64,000 bases of DNA from Salinimonas iocasae (GCF_006228385.1 NZ_CP039852.1:3116001-3180000); one strand, 5' to 3'; counted from the first letter of the stretch, positions 19,314-29,288 are shown. Numbers and translations: made by a program. The notes: generated by a model from the letters alone, not told the origin.

Positions 19314-20039
19314 ATGGCAACGTTGTCGGCGCAAAATCTGGCTAAGTCGTATAAATCCAGGCAAGTCGTCACCGATGTCAGCCTGGCTGTATCCACCGGG
19401 CAAATTGTCGGACTGTTAGGCCCCAACGGGGCGGGAAAAACTACCACTTTCTATATGATTGTAGGGTTAGTGCCATTAGACAAGGGAAAGATCCATATAG
19501 ACGATAATGAGCTTACCCATCTGCCCATGCATGAAAGAGCACGCAAGGGCATTGGTTATCTGCCTCAGGAAGCATCAATCTTTCGAAAGCTGACCGTGCA
19601 CGAAAACATCATGGCAATTTTGCAAACCAGGCAGGACCTTTCTGCAGAAAAAAGAGAGGAAGAAGCCGATGCGCTCCTTGATGAATTTAATATCAACCAT
19701 ATACGTAATAGTACAGGGATGAGCCTTTCAGGCGGCGAACGTCGTCGTGTAGAAATAGCCAGAGCGCTGGCGGCCAACCCACAGTTTATTTTACTGGATG
19801 AACCCTTTGCCGGTGTAGACCCTATATCAGTAAACGACATAAAAAAAATCATCCAGCATTTACGTGATCGAGGAATAGGCATTCTGATTACTGATCATAA
19901 CGTTCGCGAAACGCTGGATGTATGTGAGGAAGCCTACATCGTAAGTCACGGCGAGTTAATTGCTCAAGGCAGTGCTGAGCAGGTGTTAAGCAACCAGAAA
20001 GTACGAGAAGTATACCTAGGTGAACAATTCAGGCTATAG
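19314..20039 (+). CDS. lptB: LPS export ABC transporter ATPase LptB
   Basis: LptB is the ATPase dimer that powers LPS extraction with LptFG. The 241-residue protein has Walker [16 protein letters not shown]-loop [11 protein letters not shown], signature [16 protein letters not shown], Walker [14 protein letters not shown] and switch histidine [10 protein letters not shown]. It starts two bases after the lptA stop. lptF and lptG are not in this window. Confidence 0.97.
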   Translation: MATLSAQNLAKSYKSRQVVTDVSLAVSTGQIVGLLGPNGAGKTTTFYMIVGLVPLDKGKIHIDDNELTHLPMHERARKGIGYLPQEASIFRKLTVHENIMAILQTRQDLSAEKREEEADALLDEFNINHIRNSTGMSLSGGERRRVEIARALAANPQFILLDEPFAGVDPISVNDIKKIIQHLRDRGIGILITDHNVRETLDVCEEAYIVSHGELIAQGSAEQVLSNQKVREVYLGEQFRL

Positions 20040-20112
20040 TTAACAAAGCACTACTGAATTTCGTTATTTTTCACCTCCATTAAACGCGTACAGAGTTAAA
20101 AATAAGACGTAG

Positions 20113-21591
20113 ATGAAACCATCGTTACAGTTAAAATTTAGCCAACAACTTACCATGACGCCCCAGTTGCAGCAGGCGATTAAGCTTCTGCAGTTGTCTA
20201 CGCTGGATCTTCAGCAGGAGATACAGGAAGCGCTTGACTCCAACCCTTTACTAGAGGTCGAGGAAGGCAGTGATAACGAGGCTTCTGAGAAAAATAATCT
20301 CGATAACGATTCAGACAACGCTGAGGCAACCGCCAGTGCATCGGACAACATGGACTCAGGTGAAGCGCTTGAGAAGAACGACCTGCCCGATGAACTGCCG
20401 ATCGACAGCACATGGGATGAATATTATTCAGCCTCCTCTGCCCCCGCACCCGGCCCGAGTAACGATGAGGACCAGGTATTTCAGGGTGAAACATCAGAAA
20501 ACATTCAGGACCATTTGCTGTGGCAGATGCGTTTGACTCATTTTTCCGATACAGACCGTGCTATTGCTACTGCAATCATTGATTCAATCGATGAATCAGG
20601 TTATCTGACGGTTACTGTCGAAGACATTCTGCAAAGTGTCAATGATGAGGATATGGAAGAACCCATCGAAGAAGACGAAGTAGAATGCGTACTTAAACGT
20701 ATTCAGTTATTTGATCCTATCGGTTCCGGTTCGCGCTCTCCTCAGGAATGTTTATTAGTGCAGCTTCGCCAGTTTGCACCTGAGACCCCGTGGGTTGCTG
20801 AAGCAAAAACCCTGCTGGAGGATTACTCGGATCTGTTGGGAAGTAAAGACTATCGCACGCTTATGCGTAAATCACGGCTGAAAGAAGACCAGTTGCGTGA
20901 GGCAATGCGTTTATTGCAAACCTTAAATCCCCGCCCGGGTAGTGCTTTGGTGACTAAAGAGCCAGAATATGTCATTCCGGATGTTTCAGTGGCGAAGAAA
21001 AATGGCCGCTGGACGGTAGAGCTAAACCCTGACAGCCTGCCCAAGTTAAGCGTAAATCAGCAATATGCTGCAATGAGTCGCAGAGCTAAGAACAGCAGTG
21101 ATTCGCAGTTTATTCGCTCGCACATGCAGGAAGCCAAATGGTTTATCAAAAGCCTTGAGTCGCGCAATGATACGCTGCTCAAAGTGGCAAACTGTATTGT
21201 GCAACAACAAATGGGCTTTTTTGAGCATGGCCCTGAAATGATGAAACCTATGGTGCTAAACGATGTCGCAGAAATGGTGGACATGCATGAATCGACAATT
21301 TCCCGGGTAACCACCCAGAAATACATGCATACCCCCCGTGGCATCTTTGAGTTGAAATACTTCTTCTCCAGTCACGTGGCGACTGAATCGGGCGGGGAGT
21401 GTTCCTCAACCGCGATACGGGCTCTGATTAAGAAACTGGTCGCGGCTGAAACCCCGAGCAAGCCACTTAGTGACAGCAAGATTGCTACATTGTTAGCCGA
21501 GCAAGGTATTAAGGTTGCCCGGCGGACAATAGCAAAATACAGGGAATCACTGTCGATTCCCCCGTCTAACCAACGCAAAAGCCTCATTTAG
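20113..21591 (+). CDS. rpoN: RNA polymerase sigma-54 factor RpoN
   Basis: RpoN directs RNA polymerase to -24/-12 promoters that require enhancer-binding activators. The 492-residue protein has the N-terminal glutamine-rich activator-interacting region ([20 protein letters not shown]), an acidic region II (about 50-130), the core-binding domain, the helix-turn-helix ([13 protein letters not shown]) and the C-terminal RpoN box [10 protein letters not shown]. Its place after lptB and before hpf-ptsN is the classic order. Confidence 0.97.
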   Translation: MKPSLQLKFSQQLTMTPQLQQAIKLLQLSTLDLQQEIQEALDSNPLLEVEEGSDNEASEKNNLDNDSDNAEATASASDNMDSGEALEKNDLPDELPIDSTWDEYYSASSAPAPGPSNDEDQVFQGETSENIQDHLLWQMRLTHFSDTDRAIATAIIDSIDESGYLTVTVEDILQSVNDEDMEEPIEEDEVECVLKRIQLFDPIGSGSRSPQECLLVQLRQFAPETPWVAEAKTLLEDYSDLLGSKDYRTLMRKSRLKEDQLREAMRLLQTLNPRPGSALVTKEPEYVIPDVSVAKKNGRWTVELNPDSLPKLSVNQQYAAMSRRAKNSSDSQFIRSHMQEAKWFIKSLESRNDTLLKVANCIVQQQMGFFEHGPEMMKPMVLNDVAEMVDMHESTISRVTTQKYMHTPRGIFELKYFFSSHVATESGGECSSTAIRALIKKLVAAETPSKPLSDSKIATLLAEQGIKVARRTIAKYRESLSIPPSNQRKSLI

Positions 21592-21627
21592 CAGTTAATG
21601 GCAAGCTCACAATAAGGAAGACGAAAT

Positions 21628-21915
21628 ATGCAAATAAACCTTACTGGTCATCATATCGATATCACCGATTCTTTGCGTAATTATGTCGACACAAAGTTTA
21701 GCAAGCTCGAACGGCATTTCGACCACATTTCAAATGTGCACGTTATTTTAAATGTTGAAAAGCTGAACCAAAAAGCGGAAGCCACGGTTCATCTAAGCGG
21801 CGCGGAGGTATTTGCATCATCAGAAAACACGGATATGTATGCAGCGATTGACAGTATGGTTGATAAACTGGACAGACAGGTTATCAAGCATAAGGAAAAG
21901 CTGAAAAAGCATTAA
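21628..21915 (+). CDS. hpf: Ribosome hibernation promoting factor HPF (short form)
   Basis: HPF binds the 30S decoding centre and helps dimerise ribosomes into inactive 100S particles in stationary phase. The 95-residue protein is the short form, without the C-terminal dimerisation domain of long HPF. Family features include MQINLTGHHIDITDSLRNYV and a basic C-terminus. Its last base is the first base of the ptsN ATG (TAATG). Confidence 0.95.
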   Translation: MQINLTGHHIDITDSLRNYVDTKFSKLERHFDHISNVHVILNVEKLNQKAEATVHLSGAEVFASSENTDMYAAIDSMVDKLDRQVIKHKEKLKKH

Positions 21916-22367
21916 TGTCTAATATGGATATTCAAGCCATTGTAAGCCTGGACCGCACTAAGTGTGCGGTTCAGTGCAATAGTAAAAAGCGCATCCTTGA
22001 AATTATCAGCGGTATAGCCGCAGATAATAATGCTGAGGTCGAAGCGGAGACTGTGCTCAACGCACTACTTTCCCGTGAGCGTATGGGTAGTACCGGCATC
22101 GGCAACGGCATCGCCCTCCCCCATGGACGCTTGCCCGGGCTGGCAAATGTCATCGCAATTGTTGTGACCAGCGATCCAGCCATCGATTTTGATGCTATTG
22201 ATAACAAACCTGTTGATATTTTCTTTACTTTGCTTGTTCCTGAGGAACAAACTGAAGGTCACCTGCAAACACTTGCGCTGGTCGCCGGAAAGCTCAGCGA
22301 TAAAGAAACTGTAAAAGCCATTCGCCGGGCATCAACCAGTGATGATATAGTGAAGGCATTAAAATAA
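21915..22367 (+). CDS. ptsN: Nitrogen PTS EIIA protein PtsN
   Basis: PtsN (EIIA-Ntr) is the terminal phosphoacceptor of the nitrogen PTS and regulates other proteins, such as potassium and cell-envelope functions, by its phosphorylation state. The 150-residue protein is one PTS EIIA type-2 domain with the active histidine in GIALPHGR. It overlaps the hpf stop by TAATG. Its partner NPr is encoded two genes downstream; PtsP (EI-Ntr) is not in the window. Confidence 0.96.
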   Translation: MSNMDIQAIVSLDRTKCAVQCNSKKRILEIISGIAADNNAEVEAETVLNALLSRERMGSTGIGNGIALPHGRLPGLANVIAIVVTSDPAIDFDAIDNKPVDIFFTLLVPEEQTEGHLQTLALVAGKLSDKETVKAIRRASTSDDIVKALK

Positions 22368-22402
22368 TCTCTGCGGCCTTTCGCGTGTAACGGAGAAATG
22401 TT

Positions 22403-23251
22403 TTGAAGCTTATTATCATCAGTGGACGCTCTGGCTCCGGTAAATCCGTAGCGCTCAGAGCATTGGAAGATTTAGGGTATTATTGTGTAGACAATATTCC
22501 CGTTAATCTGCTTCCCGCATTAACCCATTCTGTGTCAGAAGAATACGACCAGGTTGCGGTGAGTATTGATGTTCGAAACCTACCTAAAGATCCTGCAGAG
22601 TTAGTTGAGATCCTCGATTATCTGCCTCAGTCCTGGGGCGTTACGATTGTTTACATTGACGCCAGTGACGATATTCTGGTGAAACGCTTTAGCGAAACAC
22701 GCCGCTTACACCCACTGGCAAAACTCAATAAGTCCCTATCTGATGCGATCTATACAGAACGTGAACTGCTTGCCCCGGTGGCAGAGCGCGCGGATTTGTA
22801 TATTGATACTGACTCTATGTCGATACATCAACTTGCTGAGCTTATTCGTGAACGTATATTGGGTAAAAAGAGCTCACGGCTGGTTTTAGTTTTCGAATCT
22901 TTCGGCTTCAAACACGGCATTCCAAAAGATGCAGACTATGTCTTCGATGCGCGCTTTTTACCTAACCCACACTGGGAACCAGATTTAAAGCATTTTACGG
23001 GACTGGATGCGCCCGTTGAGATATTTTTAGGTTCGCAGCCTATTGTGACGAAGTTCATCTGGCAAATTCAGAACCTGATTACTACCTGGTTACCGCACCT
23101 TGAGCGCAATAACCGTAGTTATGTCACCGTGGCTATCGGTTGTACCGGCGGCCAGCACCGCTCAGTATTTGTCGCTCAGACGCTGGCAAAAACGTTCCGG
23201 GATATACATCCGGATGTTCAAATACGGCACAGGGAGCTTGCTGAAAAATGA
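22403..23251 (+). CDS. rapZ: RNase adapter protein RapZ
   Basis: In E. coli RapZ binds glucosamine 6-phosphate and guides RNase E to the sRNA GlmZ, controlling GlmS synthesis for envelope precursors. The 282-residue protein has the P-loop GRSGSGKS at residues 8-15, a Walker B-like region, and the conserved C-terminal domain with GCTGGQHRSVF. The start is TTG, supported by a GGAG eight bases upstream and by exact agreement with the family N-terminus MKLIIISGRSGSGKS. The stop overlaps the npr start by ATGA. Confidence 0.95.
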   Translation: MKLIIISGRSGSGKSVALRALEDLGYYCVDNIPVNLLPALTHSVSEEYDQVAVSIDVRNLPKDPAELVEILDYLPQSWGVTIVYIDASDDILVKRFSETRRLHPLAKLNKSLSDAIYTERELLAPVAERADLYIDTDSMSIHQLAELIRERILGKKSSRLVLVFESFGFKHGIPKDADYVFDARFLPNPHWEPDLKHFTGLDAPVEIFLGSQPIVTKFIWQIQNLITTWLPHLERNNRSYVTVAIGCTGGQHRSVFVAQTLAKTFRDIHPDVQIRHRELAEK

Positions 23252-23520
23252 GCATAGAGAAACAGCTGACTATCGAAAACAAACTTGGGTTACATGCCCG
23301 CGCTGCGACCCAGCTGGTAGAGCTCGCCAACCAATTCGATGCCCGAGTTACCTTGGTAAAAGGTGACAAAACTGCAGACGCTAACAGTGTACTTGGCCTG
23401 ATGATGCTGGAAAGTCACCAGGGCGAAACCGTTACCGTTATCAGCGACGGGCCGGATGCTGAATCAGCTATGCAGGCAATCGAGAGTTTGATTGCAGGGC
23501 GGTTTAACGAAGCAGAATAA
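23248..23520 (+). CDS. npr: Phosphocarrier protein NPr
   Basis: NPr (PtsO) is the HPr-like carrier between EI-Ntr and PtsN. The 90-residue protein has the active histidine H16 in LGLHARAA and a regulatory-site-like region NSVLGLMML. It is translationally coupled to rapZ and ends the lpt-rpoN-ptsN cluster. Confidence 0.95.
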   Translation: MSIEKQLTIENKLGLHARAATQLVELANQFDARVTLVKGDKTADANSVLGLMMLESHQGETVTVISDGPDAESAMQAIESLIAGRFNEAE

Positions 23521-23611
23521 CAGACTATAAAAGCAAACCTGCACCCAGAATAAATAGTAACCGGAACCTATCCGGCTTCAGAATCATCCGTTTTTCCACG
23601 AAGGATTGACA

Positions 23612-24970
23612 GTGGCAGAAGCATTAGAATCTAAATTTGCACAAGGCCAGTTGCGTACGCTTAACGCAGCGCTCAATGACGGCCGATTTGTCTCTGTACG
23701 CAAGATATTGCATGAACTGCCCCCCTCGGATGTCGCGCTGGTGCTTGAGTCCAGCCCCACAAAAACACGGGATGAGTTATGGGAATTAATTGATGGCGAG
23801 TTTCACGGCGACATTTTAGAAGAGCTGTCTGAAGACGTACGAAACGGCATCATCACTAAGATGGCGCCGCTGCGCGTAGTGGACGCGCTTGAGGAAATGG
23901 ACACCGACGACCTTGCAGAAACACTTAGCAGCCTGCCTGATGAGGTGCTACAGGACATTCTGCAGTCCATGGACGCACAGGACAGAGTAAGAGCGGAACA
24001 AGCCCTGTCGTATGGTGAGGAAACCGCTGGTTTCATCATGAACACTGATACCATTACATTGCGTCCTGATGTAACGGTAGATGTCGTGCTCAGATATATA
24101 CGGCTGAAAGGCGAGCTACCTGAAAATACCGATACGTTGTATGTTGTCAATCGCACTGACAATCTGGTGGGACTGGTCCCGGTGGCCAGGCTGCTGACTG
24201 CCGACCCGGAAGATAAAGTCTCCGAAGTAATGGATGAGGATGCCGAGGCTATTCCGGTTAATATGCCAGATGATGAAGTGGCGAGTCTGTTCGAGCGTTA
24301 TAACTGGCTGTCAGCACCGGTGGTTGATGAAAAAAATCGCCTGGTAGGACGTATAACCATTGATGACGTGGTAGATATTATCCGTGAAGACGCCGAGCAC
24401 TCGATGATGAGTATGGCCGGTCTCGACGATGAAGAAGATACATTTGCGCCTGTATGGCAAAGTACTCAGCGCCGCTCGGTCTGGTTAGGCGTTAACCTGG
24501 TGACTGCACTGATGGCAGCAGCTGTCAGTGACTTATTTGAGGCGACGCTCAGCCAGCTCGCCGTTTTGGCCATTCTCAATACTATCGTTCCCAGTATGGG
24601 CGGTGTAGCGGGTAATCAGACACTGACACTGGTAATTCGGGGTATGGCGTTAGGCCATGTAAATCCAAGCAACTCACGATGGCTTGTGAGCAAGGAACTG
24701 GCAATTGGCTTTTTAAACGGTGTCATCTGGGCCGTGCTCATTGCAACCGTCATCGCCCTTTGGAAACAAAATCTTATGCTTGGTGCCATTATTGCTTTTG
24801 CTATGATGGTAAATCTGCTGGCCGCTGCGCTGGCTGGCGCTACATTACCAATTATCATGAAAAAGCTTAAGATCGATCCGGCACTGGCGGGGAGTGTGAT
24901 TCTGACCACAATTACTGATGTTGTCGGTATATTCGCATTTTTAGGCACAGCAACACTATTTTTGATGTAA
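23612..24970 (+). CDS. mgtE: Magnesium transporter MgtE
   Basis: MgtE is a Mg2+-gated magnesium channel or transporter of the inner membrane. The 452-residue protein has an N-terminal MgtE_N superhelical domain (about 30-130), two CBS domains (about 135-260) and a C-terminal pore domain of about five helices, with conserved PSMGGVAGNQTLTL. I prefer the GTG start because AGGA lies six bases upstream; a TTG two codons earlier touches that site. Only 91 bases separate it from npr, with a weak hairpin (CCGGA/TCCGG, 23561-23575), too short a space for an M-box riboswitch. Confidence 0.95.
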   Translation: MAEALESKFAQGQLRTLNAALNDGRFVSVRKILHELPPSDVALVLESSPTKTRDELWELIDGEFHGDILEELSEDVRNGIITKMAPLRVVDALEEMDTDDLAETLSSLPDEVLQDILQSMDAQDRVRAEQALSYGEETAGFIMNTDTITLRPDVTVDVVLRYIRLKGELPENTDTLYVVNRTDNLVGLVPVARLLTADPEDKVSEVMDEDAEAIPVNMPDDEVASLFERYNWLSAPVVDEKNRLVGRITIDDVVDIIREDAEHSMMSMAGLDDEEDTFAPVWQSTQRRSVWLGVNLVTALMAAAVSDLFEATLSQLAVLAILNTIVPSMGGVAGNQTLTLVIRGMALGHVNPSNSRWLVSKELAIGFLNGVIWAVLIATVIALWKQNLMLGAIIAFAMMVNLLAAALAGATLPIIMKKLKIDPALAGSVILTTITDVVGIFAFLGTATLFLM

Positions 24971-24996
24971 AAATGGCACGCCCCGTTTACGGGCAC

Positions 24997-25024
24997 AAAA
25001 AAAGCTCCTTAAGGAGCTTTTTTT
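24997..25024. terminator. Bidirectional terminator between mgtE and sspB
   Basis: A perfect palindrome, seven A, then GCTCCTTAAGGAGC, then seven T, lies between two convergent genes and can terminate both. A second small hairpin (CCCG-TTTA-CGGG type, about 24982-24993) precedes it on the mgtE side. Confidence 0.9.
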
Positions 25025-25042
25025 ATTCAGATAAATCACTTT

Positions 25043-25519
25043 TTACTTAATGATTTTAAGATTTGGTTTGCCTTTTTTGGGCGGTACCGGAGCACTGTCA
25101 GCATCCGCTTCATTAACATCGGCCGATGGCTTAGACGAAGATGTATCATCGCTAACCTGTACATCTTCCAGTGATGTTCCAGCTGATGGCTCAGTAAGCT
25201 CTTCTTCTACAGCAAACACGGTCCCTGCGCCGTTCTCACGCGCATAAATGGCCATAACGGCCTGGCACGGCATACGAATCTGGCGAGGCTGACCACCAAA
25301 TCGCGCCTGGAAGGAAAGAAACTCCAGATCCAGACCAAAGTTAACGCAGGCTGAAGGCGAGACATTCAATACTATCTGGCCGTCCTTCACGAACTCCTGG
25401 GGCACTTCTGTCAACGCATTTGTCGCATCCACCACGATATATGGCGTCATGTCGTTATCGACTATCCAATCGAAAAATGCGCGTAACAGGTAAGGCTGAT
25501 TAGGGGTCATAGTGCTCAT
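25043..25519 (-). CDS. sspB: ClpXP adaptor SspB
   Basis: SspB delivers ssrA-tagged proteins and the sigma-E regulator RseA fragment to ClpXP. The 158-residue protein has a folded N-terminal domain (about 5-110), a long flexible acidic Ser/Asp-rich linker, and the C-terminal ClpX-binding tail GKPNLKIIK, equivalent to the XB motif of E. coli SspB. Its ATG overlaps the sspA stop by four bases. Confidence 0.95.
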   Translation of the reverse strand: MSTMTPNQPYLLRAFFDWIVDNDMTPYIVVDATNALTEVPQEFVKDGQIVLNVSPSACVNFGLDLEFLSFQARFGGQPRQIRMPCQAVMAIYARENGAGTVFAVEEELTEPSAGTSLEDVQVSDDTSSSKPSADVNEADADSAPVPPKKGKPNLKIIK

Positions 25520-26148
25520 AACGGGTTGTGAATTTCGCGTTCCTGATCGGTCAGCGATGCTTTGAATGAGCCGCGCTCAAAAATACGTGTCATGTAGGCA
25601 TTTATTTCCTTCGCACCAGCACCTTTCAACTCGATGCCCAATGCAGGTAAACGCCACAGTAGCGGAGCCAGATAACAATCAACCAGACTGAACTCTTCAC
25701 TCATAAAGTACGGCAGTTCAGAGAAGACCGGTGCAAGAGATAACAGCGCCTCACGCAATTCATTTCGTGCCGACTCAACATCACCTTCACCACGGAAGAT
25801 GCGAGCTGCCAGCGAGTACCAGTCCTGCTCGATGCGGTGCATCATCAGGCGGCTTTGCCCTCGTGAAACAGGGTAAACCGGCATAAGCGGCGGATGCGGG
25901 AAGCGCTCATCAAGATATTCCATAATGATGTGCGACTTATACAATACAAGCTCTCGGTCAACGAGTGTTGGAACAGTTCCGTAGGGGTTCAGATCGAGCA
26001 GGTCCTCTGGCAGATTGCTAGGATCTGTGTAGCTGATTTCTACACCTACGCCTTTTTCGGCCAGAACAATCCGTACCTGGTGACTATAAATATCGATACT
26101 ATCTGAGAACAACGTCATGATAGAGCGTTTATTCGCGGCTACGGCCAT
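25516..26148 (-). CDS. sspA: Stringent starvation protein SspA
   Basis: SspA is a glutathione S-transferase-fold protein that binds RNA polymerase and helps transcription during starvation and acid stress. The 210-residue protein starts like the E. coli protein (MAVAANKRSIMTLFSD), has an N-terminal thioredoxin-like part with NPYGTVPTLVDR and a C-terminal helical domain including the conserved surface around PHPPLMPVYPV. In E. coli it follows rpsI directly; here petABC lies between, as in many marine gammaproteobacteria. Confidence 0.95.
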   Translation of the reverse strand: MAVAANKRSIMTLFSDSIDIYSHQVRIVLAEKGVGVEISYTDPSNLPEDLLDLNPYGTVPTLVDRELVLYKSHIIMEYLDERFPHPPLMPVYPVSRGQSRLMMHRIEQDWYSLAARIFRGEGDVESARNELREALLSLAPVFSELPYFMSEEFSLVDCYLAPLLWRLPALGIELKGAGAKEINAYMTRIFERGSFKASLTDQEREIHNPL

Positions 26149-26210
26149 TAATTTTCCTCCGTCGAGAGACTTTCACACTGTCTCCCAATCGACAGTGCGC
26201 CTAAAGCTGA

Positions 26211-26235
26211 AAAAGGGGGCAGATTGCCCCCTTTG
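26211..26235 (-). terminator. Terminator after petC
   Basis: Stem AAAGGGGGCA / TGCCCCCTTT with a three-base loop. On the minus strand it is followed by TTTTTC, about 25 bases past the petC stop and before sspA. Confidence 0.85.
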
Positions 26236-26258
26236 GTATTATACAGAAAATGAAAGGT

Positions 26259-26993
26259 TTAGTGTACTTCTCGCCAGTAATCTTTTTTCAGAAGAAAAAC
26301 AAATACAAACAGCACAAGAATAAACACCAGTACCCATTTACCTATTTTTTCCGACTGCAAACGGAATGGCTCGCCGGTGTATTCAAGGAAGTTAACCAAA
26401 TCTCCAATAGCCTGATCGTATTCTTCTGGCGACAAAGCCCCGTCTCCATCAGACTGAATACCTGCATATCGCTTAACCTGCTCACCATCAACCATGACTT
26501 CCTCATAGGTTTCACGGGGCGTTCCCTGTAACGGCTGCAATACATGCGGCATACCAACTTCAGGGAATACTTTATTATTCACACCAAAGGGGCGCTCATC
26601 GTCAACATAAAACGTTCGCAAGTAGGTATATAGCCAGTCACCACCACGCACACGTGCCACCAGGGTAAGGTCGGGTGGTGCCGCACCAAACCACGTTGCA
26701 GCGCCCTCTTCCGGCATCGCGCGTTTCATATAATCGGTGACTTTATCCCCGGTGAACTGCAGGTATTCTTCGCCGAGTTCTTCAGGGATCCCCAAATCAT
26801 TAAATGTTCTGGAATATCGCTGATATTTCATCGAATGGCAGCCGGAACAGTAGTTCATATAGATTTGTGCGCCACGTTGCAGCGAGGCCTTATCTGTCAA
26901 ATCAATTGGCGCTTCATCCAGGTGAACATTACCGCCTGCTGCGCTGGCCCATAGCGGCACGAATAAAGACATCAATACTATCAGTTTCTTCAT
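26259..26993 (-). CDS. petC: Cytochrome c1 subunit of the bc1 complex PetC
   Basis: PetC carries electrons from the Rieske protein to soluble cytochrome c. The 244-residue protein has a signal peptide (MKKLIVLMSLFVPLWASAAG), the haem c motif CSGCH (about 51-55), the likely axial methionine region GMPHVLQP and a C-terminal membrane anchor (WVLVFILVLFVFVFLLKK). Its ATG overlaps the petB stop by four bases. Confidence 0.95.
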   Translation of the reverse strand: MKKLIVLMSLFVPLWASAAGGNVHLDEAPIDLTDKASLQRGAQIYMNYCSGCHSMKYQRYSRTFNDLGIPEELGEEYLQFTGDKVTDYMKRAMPEEGAATWFGAAPPDLTLVARVRGGDWLYTYLRTFYVDDERPFGVNNKVFPEVGMPHVLQPLQGTPRETYEEVMVDGEQVKRYAGIQSDGDGALSPEEYDQAIGDLVNFLEYTGEPFRLQSEKIGKWVLVFILVLFVFVFLLKKDYWREVH

Positions 26994-28255
26994 TTCGGGA
27001 TCCTCGCTGGAACAGGTTTAGTGTTTTCATTTTTACTGTATAAGAACAGTGCAACGAAGAATCCAAAGTAAAGTACAGTCGCTATCTGTGATGCGATAAT
27101 CTTCCAGTTTTCCTGAGGCGTTCCGCCCAGATACCCAAGAAAGATAAATACAACAGCGAAGACCAACAGATTTACCTTGTGCAGGCCGCAACGATAACGC
27201 CATGACCTTACACGTCCTCTGTCAATCCACGGCATGGCAAACAACGCTGCGATCGCACCAAACATCGCCAATACGCCAAACAGCTTATCTGGTACAGCTT
27301 TCAAAATTGCATAGAACGGCGTGAAGTACCAGACAGGGAAGATATGTTCAGGTGTTTTCAGCGGGTTAGCGATTTCGAAGTTAGGATGTTCCAGAAATTT
27401 GCCGCCCATTTCTGGCGCAAAAAACATAACGTAGCAAAAGGCCGCCAGGAACACACAAAATGCGACAAGGTCTTTAAGCACTATATGCGGGAAGAACGGT
27501 ACCACATCATCCGCAATATCGTATTTATCAGTGTAATACTCATGGATGGTATAAGGTGTTTTCTCACTTTCTGACAACGAGCCCTTTTTATGCTTAATTG
27601 CCACACCATCTGGGTTATTCGACCCTACTTCGTGCAGCGCAATAATATGCAAAAAGACCAGAATGACGATTACCAGCGGCAATGCTATGACGTGCAAAGC
27701 AAAGAACCGGTTTAATGTCGCACCGGAGATAACATAGTCACCCTGCAGCCAGATAACCAAATCAGGTCCAATAACAGGAATAGCACCAAATAATGAGACA
27801 ATAACCTGGGCGCCCCAATAGGACATTTGTCCCCAGGGGAGTACATAGCCCATGAACGCTTCAGCCATCAGTGCCAGGTAGATGAACATACCAAACACCC
27901 AAAGCAGCTCGCGCGGCTTTTGATAAGAGCCGTAAATCATGCCGCGGAACATGTGCATATAGACAACAATAAAGAATGCCGAAGCGCCCGTACTGTGCAT
28001 GTAACGGATAATCCAGCCGTAGTCTATCTCGCGCATGATGTACTCAACAGAGGCAAAAGCGCCTTCTGCTGTAGGTACATAATTCATGGTGAGCCAAATG
28101 CCGGTAATAATCTGGTTTACCAAAACGATAGTGGCTAGAAAACCAAATACATACCAAAAGTTCATATTGCGCGGGGCCGGATACTGGATAGCATGCATAT
28201 TTGCCACGCGCATCAAAGGTATGCGCTGTTCAACCCAGTTCATAAATCCATTCAT
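26990..28255 (-). CDS. petB: Cytochrome b subunit of the bc1 complex PetB
   Basis: PetB holds the two b haems and the quinol oxidation and reduction sites. The 421-residue protein has about eight membrane helices; haem-ligand histidines are in MHSTGASAFFIVVYMHMF and HVIALPLVIVILVFLHIIALH. The Qo-site loop reads FPVWYFTPFYAIL, so the usual PEWY glutamate is replaced by valine. It is a single polypeptide, as in proteobacterial bc1 (not split as in b6f), and begins one base after petA. Confidence 0.96.
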   Translation of the reverse strand: MNGFMNWVEQRIPLMRVANMHAIQYPAPRNMNFWYVFGFLATIVLVNQIITGIWLTMNYVPTAEGAFASVEYIMREIDYGWIIRYMHSTGASAFFIVVYMHMFRGMIYGSYQKPRELLWVFGMFIYLALMAEAFMGYVLPWGQMSYWGAQVIVSLFGAIPVIGPDLVIWLQGDYVISGATLNRFFALHVIALPLVIVILVFLHIIALHEVGSNNPDGVAIKHKKGSLSESEKTPYTIHEYYTDKYDIADDVVPFFPHIVLKDLVAFCVFLAAFCYVMFFAPEMGGKFLEHPNFEIANPLKTPEHIFPVWYFTPFYAILKAVPDKLFGVLAMFGAIAALFAMPWIDRGRVRSWRYRCGLHKVNLLVFAVVFIFLGYLGGTPQENWKIIASQIATVLYFGFFVALFLYSKNENTKPVPARIPK

Positions 28256-28256
28256 G

Positions 28257-28886
28257 TTATGCTTCCTCCGCGGTTGAGCCGATGATCATTGTCGTGTCAT
28301 CAACATACTGGTAAGGCGGTACAACAAGATTTAGCGGGGCAGGAACATTTTGAAAAACGCGACCGGCCATATCAAACTTTGAACCATGACACGGGCAAAA
28401 GAAACCATCGGGCACGCCTTCCACTATTTCTTCAAACGCGCCATTTTTAAGATGAGTCGGTGAGCAGCCTAAGTGCGTACAGATTCCTACCAGTACCAGA
28501 TATTCTTCTTTAAGTGACCGGTAATAATTTTTGGCAAAAGCAGGTTGTTGCTCGGCTTCAGAGGACGGGTCTTTCAGGTTTGCCTCGTGCTGCTTCAGCT
28601 CTTCCAGAATTTCGGGCGTACGGCGTACAATCCAGACCGGTTTACTGCGCCACATTACCCGAATAAGTTGTCCGGGTTCTATTCCACTGATATCTACTTC
28701 TACATCTGCACCCGCTGCCTTTGCTTTAGCACTGGGGTTCCATGACGCAATGAATGGTACGGCGGCCCCTGCAACGCCTACCGCGCCAACTACTGAGGTT
28801 GCCACAGTCAGAAAACGACGTCGGGTATTATCTCCCGGCCCTTTCTCAGGCGCAGACTCTTTTGCATCTACAGATACATCGCTCAT
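28257..28886 (-). CDS. petA: Rieske iron-sulphur subunit of the bc1 complex PetA
   Basis: PetA carries the 2Fe-2S cluster that takes the first electron from quinol. The chosen ATG gives 209 residues beginning MSDVSVDAKES; GGAGA lies eight bases upstream, and a longer frame from 29000 has an unrelated N-terminus. The sequence has a twin-arginine-like TRRRFLTVATS ahead of the membrane anchor, and cluster-binding motifs CTHLGC and CPCHGS. Confidence 0.95.
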   Translation of the reverse strand: MSDVSVDAKESAPEKGPGDNTRRRFLTVATSVVGAVGVAGAAVPFIASWNPSAKAKAAGADVEVDISGIEPGQLIRVMWRSKPVWIVRRTPEILEELKQHEANLKDPSSEAEQQPAFAKNYYRSLKEEYLVLVGICTHLGCSPTHLKNGAFEEIVEGVPDGFFCPCHGSKFDMAGRVFQNVPAPLNLVVPPYQYVDDTTMIIGSTAEEA

Positions 28887-29246
28887 CCACATTTCTCCAG
28901 GTTGGATTGTTATGGCAGACCTATCAGCAGACACTGACAACACCGTCCTGTCATAACGCTGGTCATTAACGCGACTGCAGCACGCTATCGACTCAGACAA
29001 ACATTTTTTTATAATATGTTATTTTTCGTACAAAATCATACGGGAAAAGCCTTTCTGTTTACAAGGTTTTACTTCCCTTACCTGAATAAAAAAGTATCAA
29101 ATTACAGTAGACTTTCGCTTACACCTGCAACAACAGGCCGTTCACAAATTGTACGGCAATAAAATTCGGTGTTTTTTTACCGACAGACAGAGGATTAAGA
29201 AATCGTAAGAATTCAGATTTCGGCAGGCAGATTTTTCATCAGACAT
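28887..29246. other. Intergenic region upstream of petABC
   Basis: This 360-base stretch lies between petA and the rpsI terminator and includes an AT-rich tract (about 29003-29035) with several TATA-like hexamers that could serve petABC. None has a matching -35, so I do not place a promoter. No additional gene was seen. Confidence 0.45.
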
Positions 29247-29273
29247 AAAAAAACCCGGTAAAACCGGGTTTTT
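29247..29273 (-). terminator. Terminator after rpsI
   Basis: Perfect stem AACCCGGT / ACCGGGTT with a short A-rich loop. On the minus strand it ends in seven T, just past the rpsI stop. Confidence 0.9.
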
Positions 29274-29288
29274 CGTAAAAGCGAAAAA

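Noticed and set aside
23521..23611. M-box (Mg2+) riboswitch before mgtE
   Set aside because: Only 91 bases are available, with one weak hairpin; an M-box needs more space and conserved elements that I do not see.
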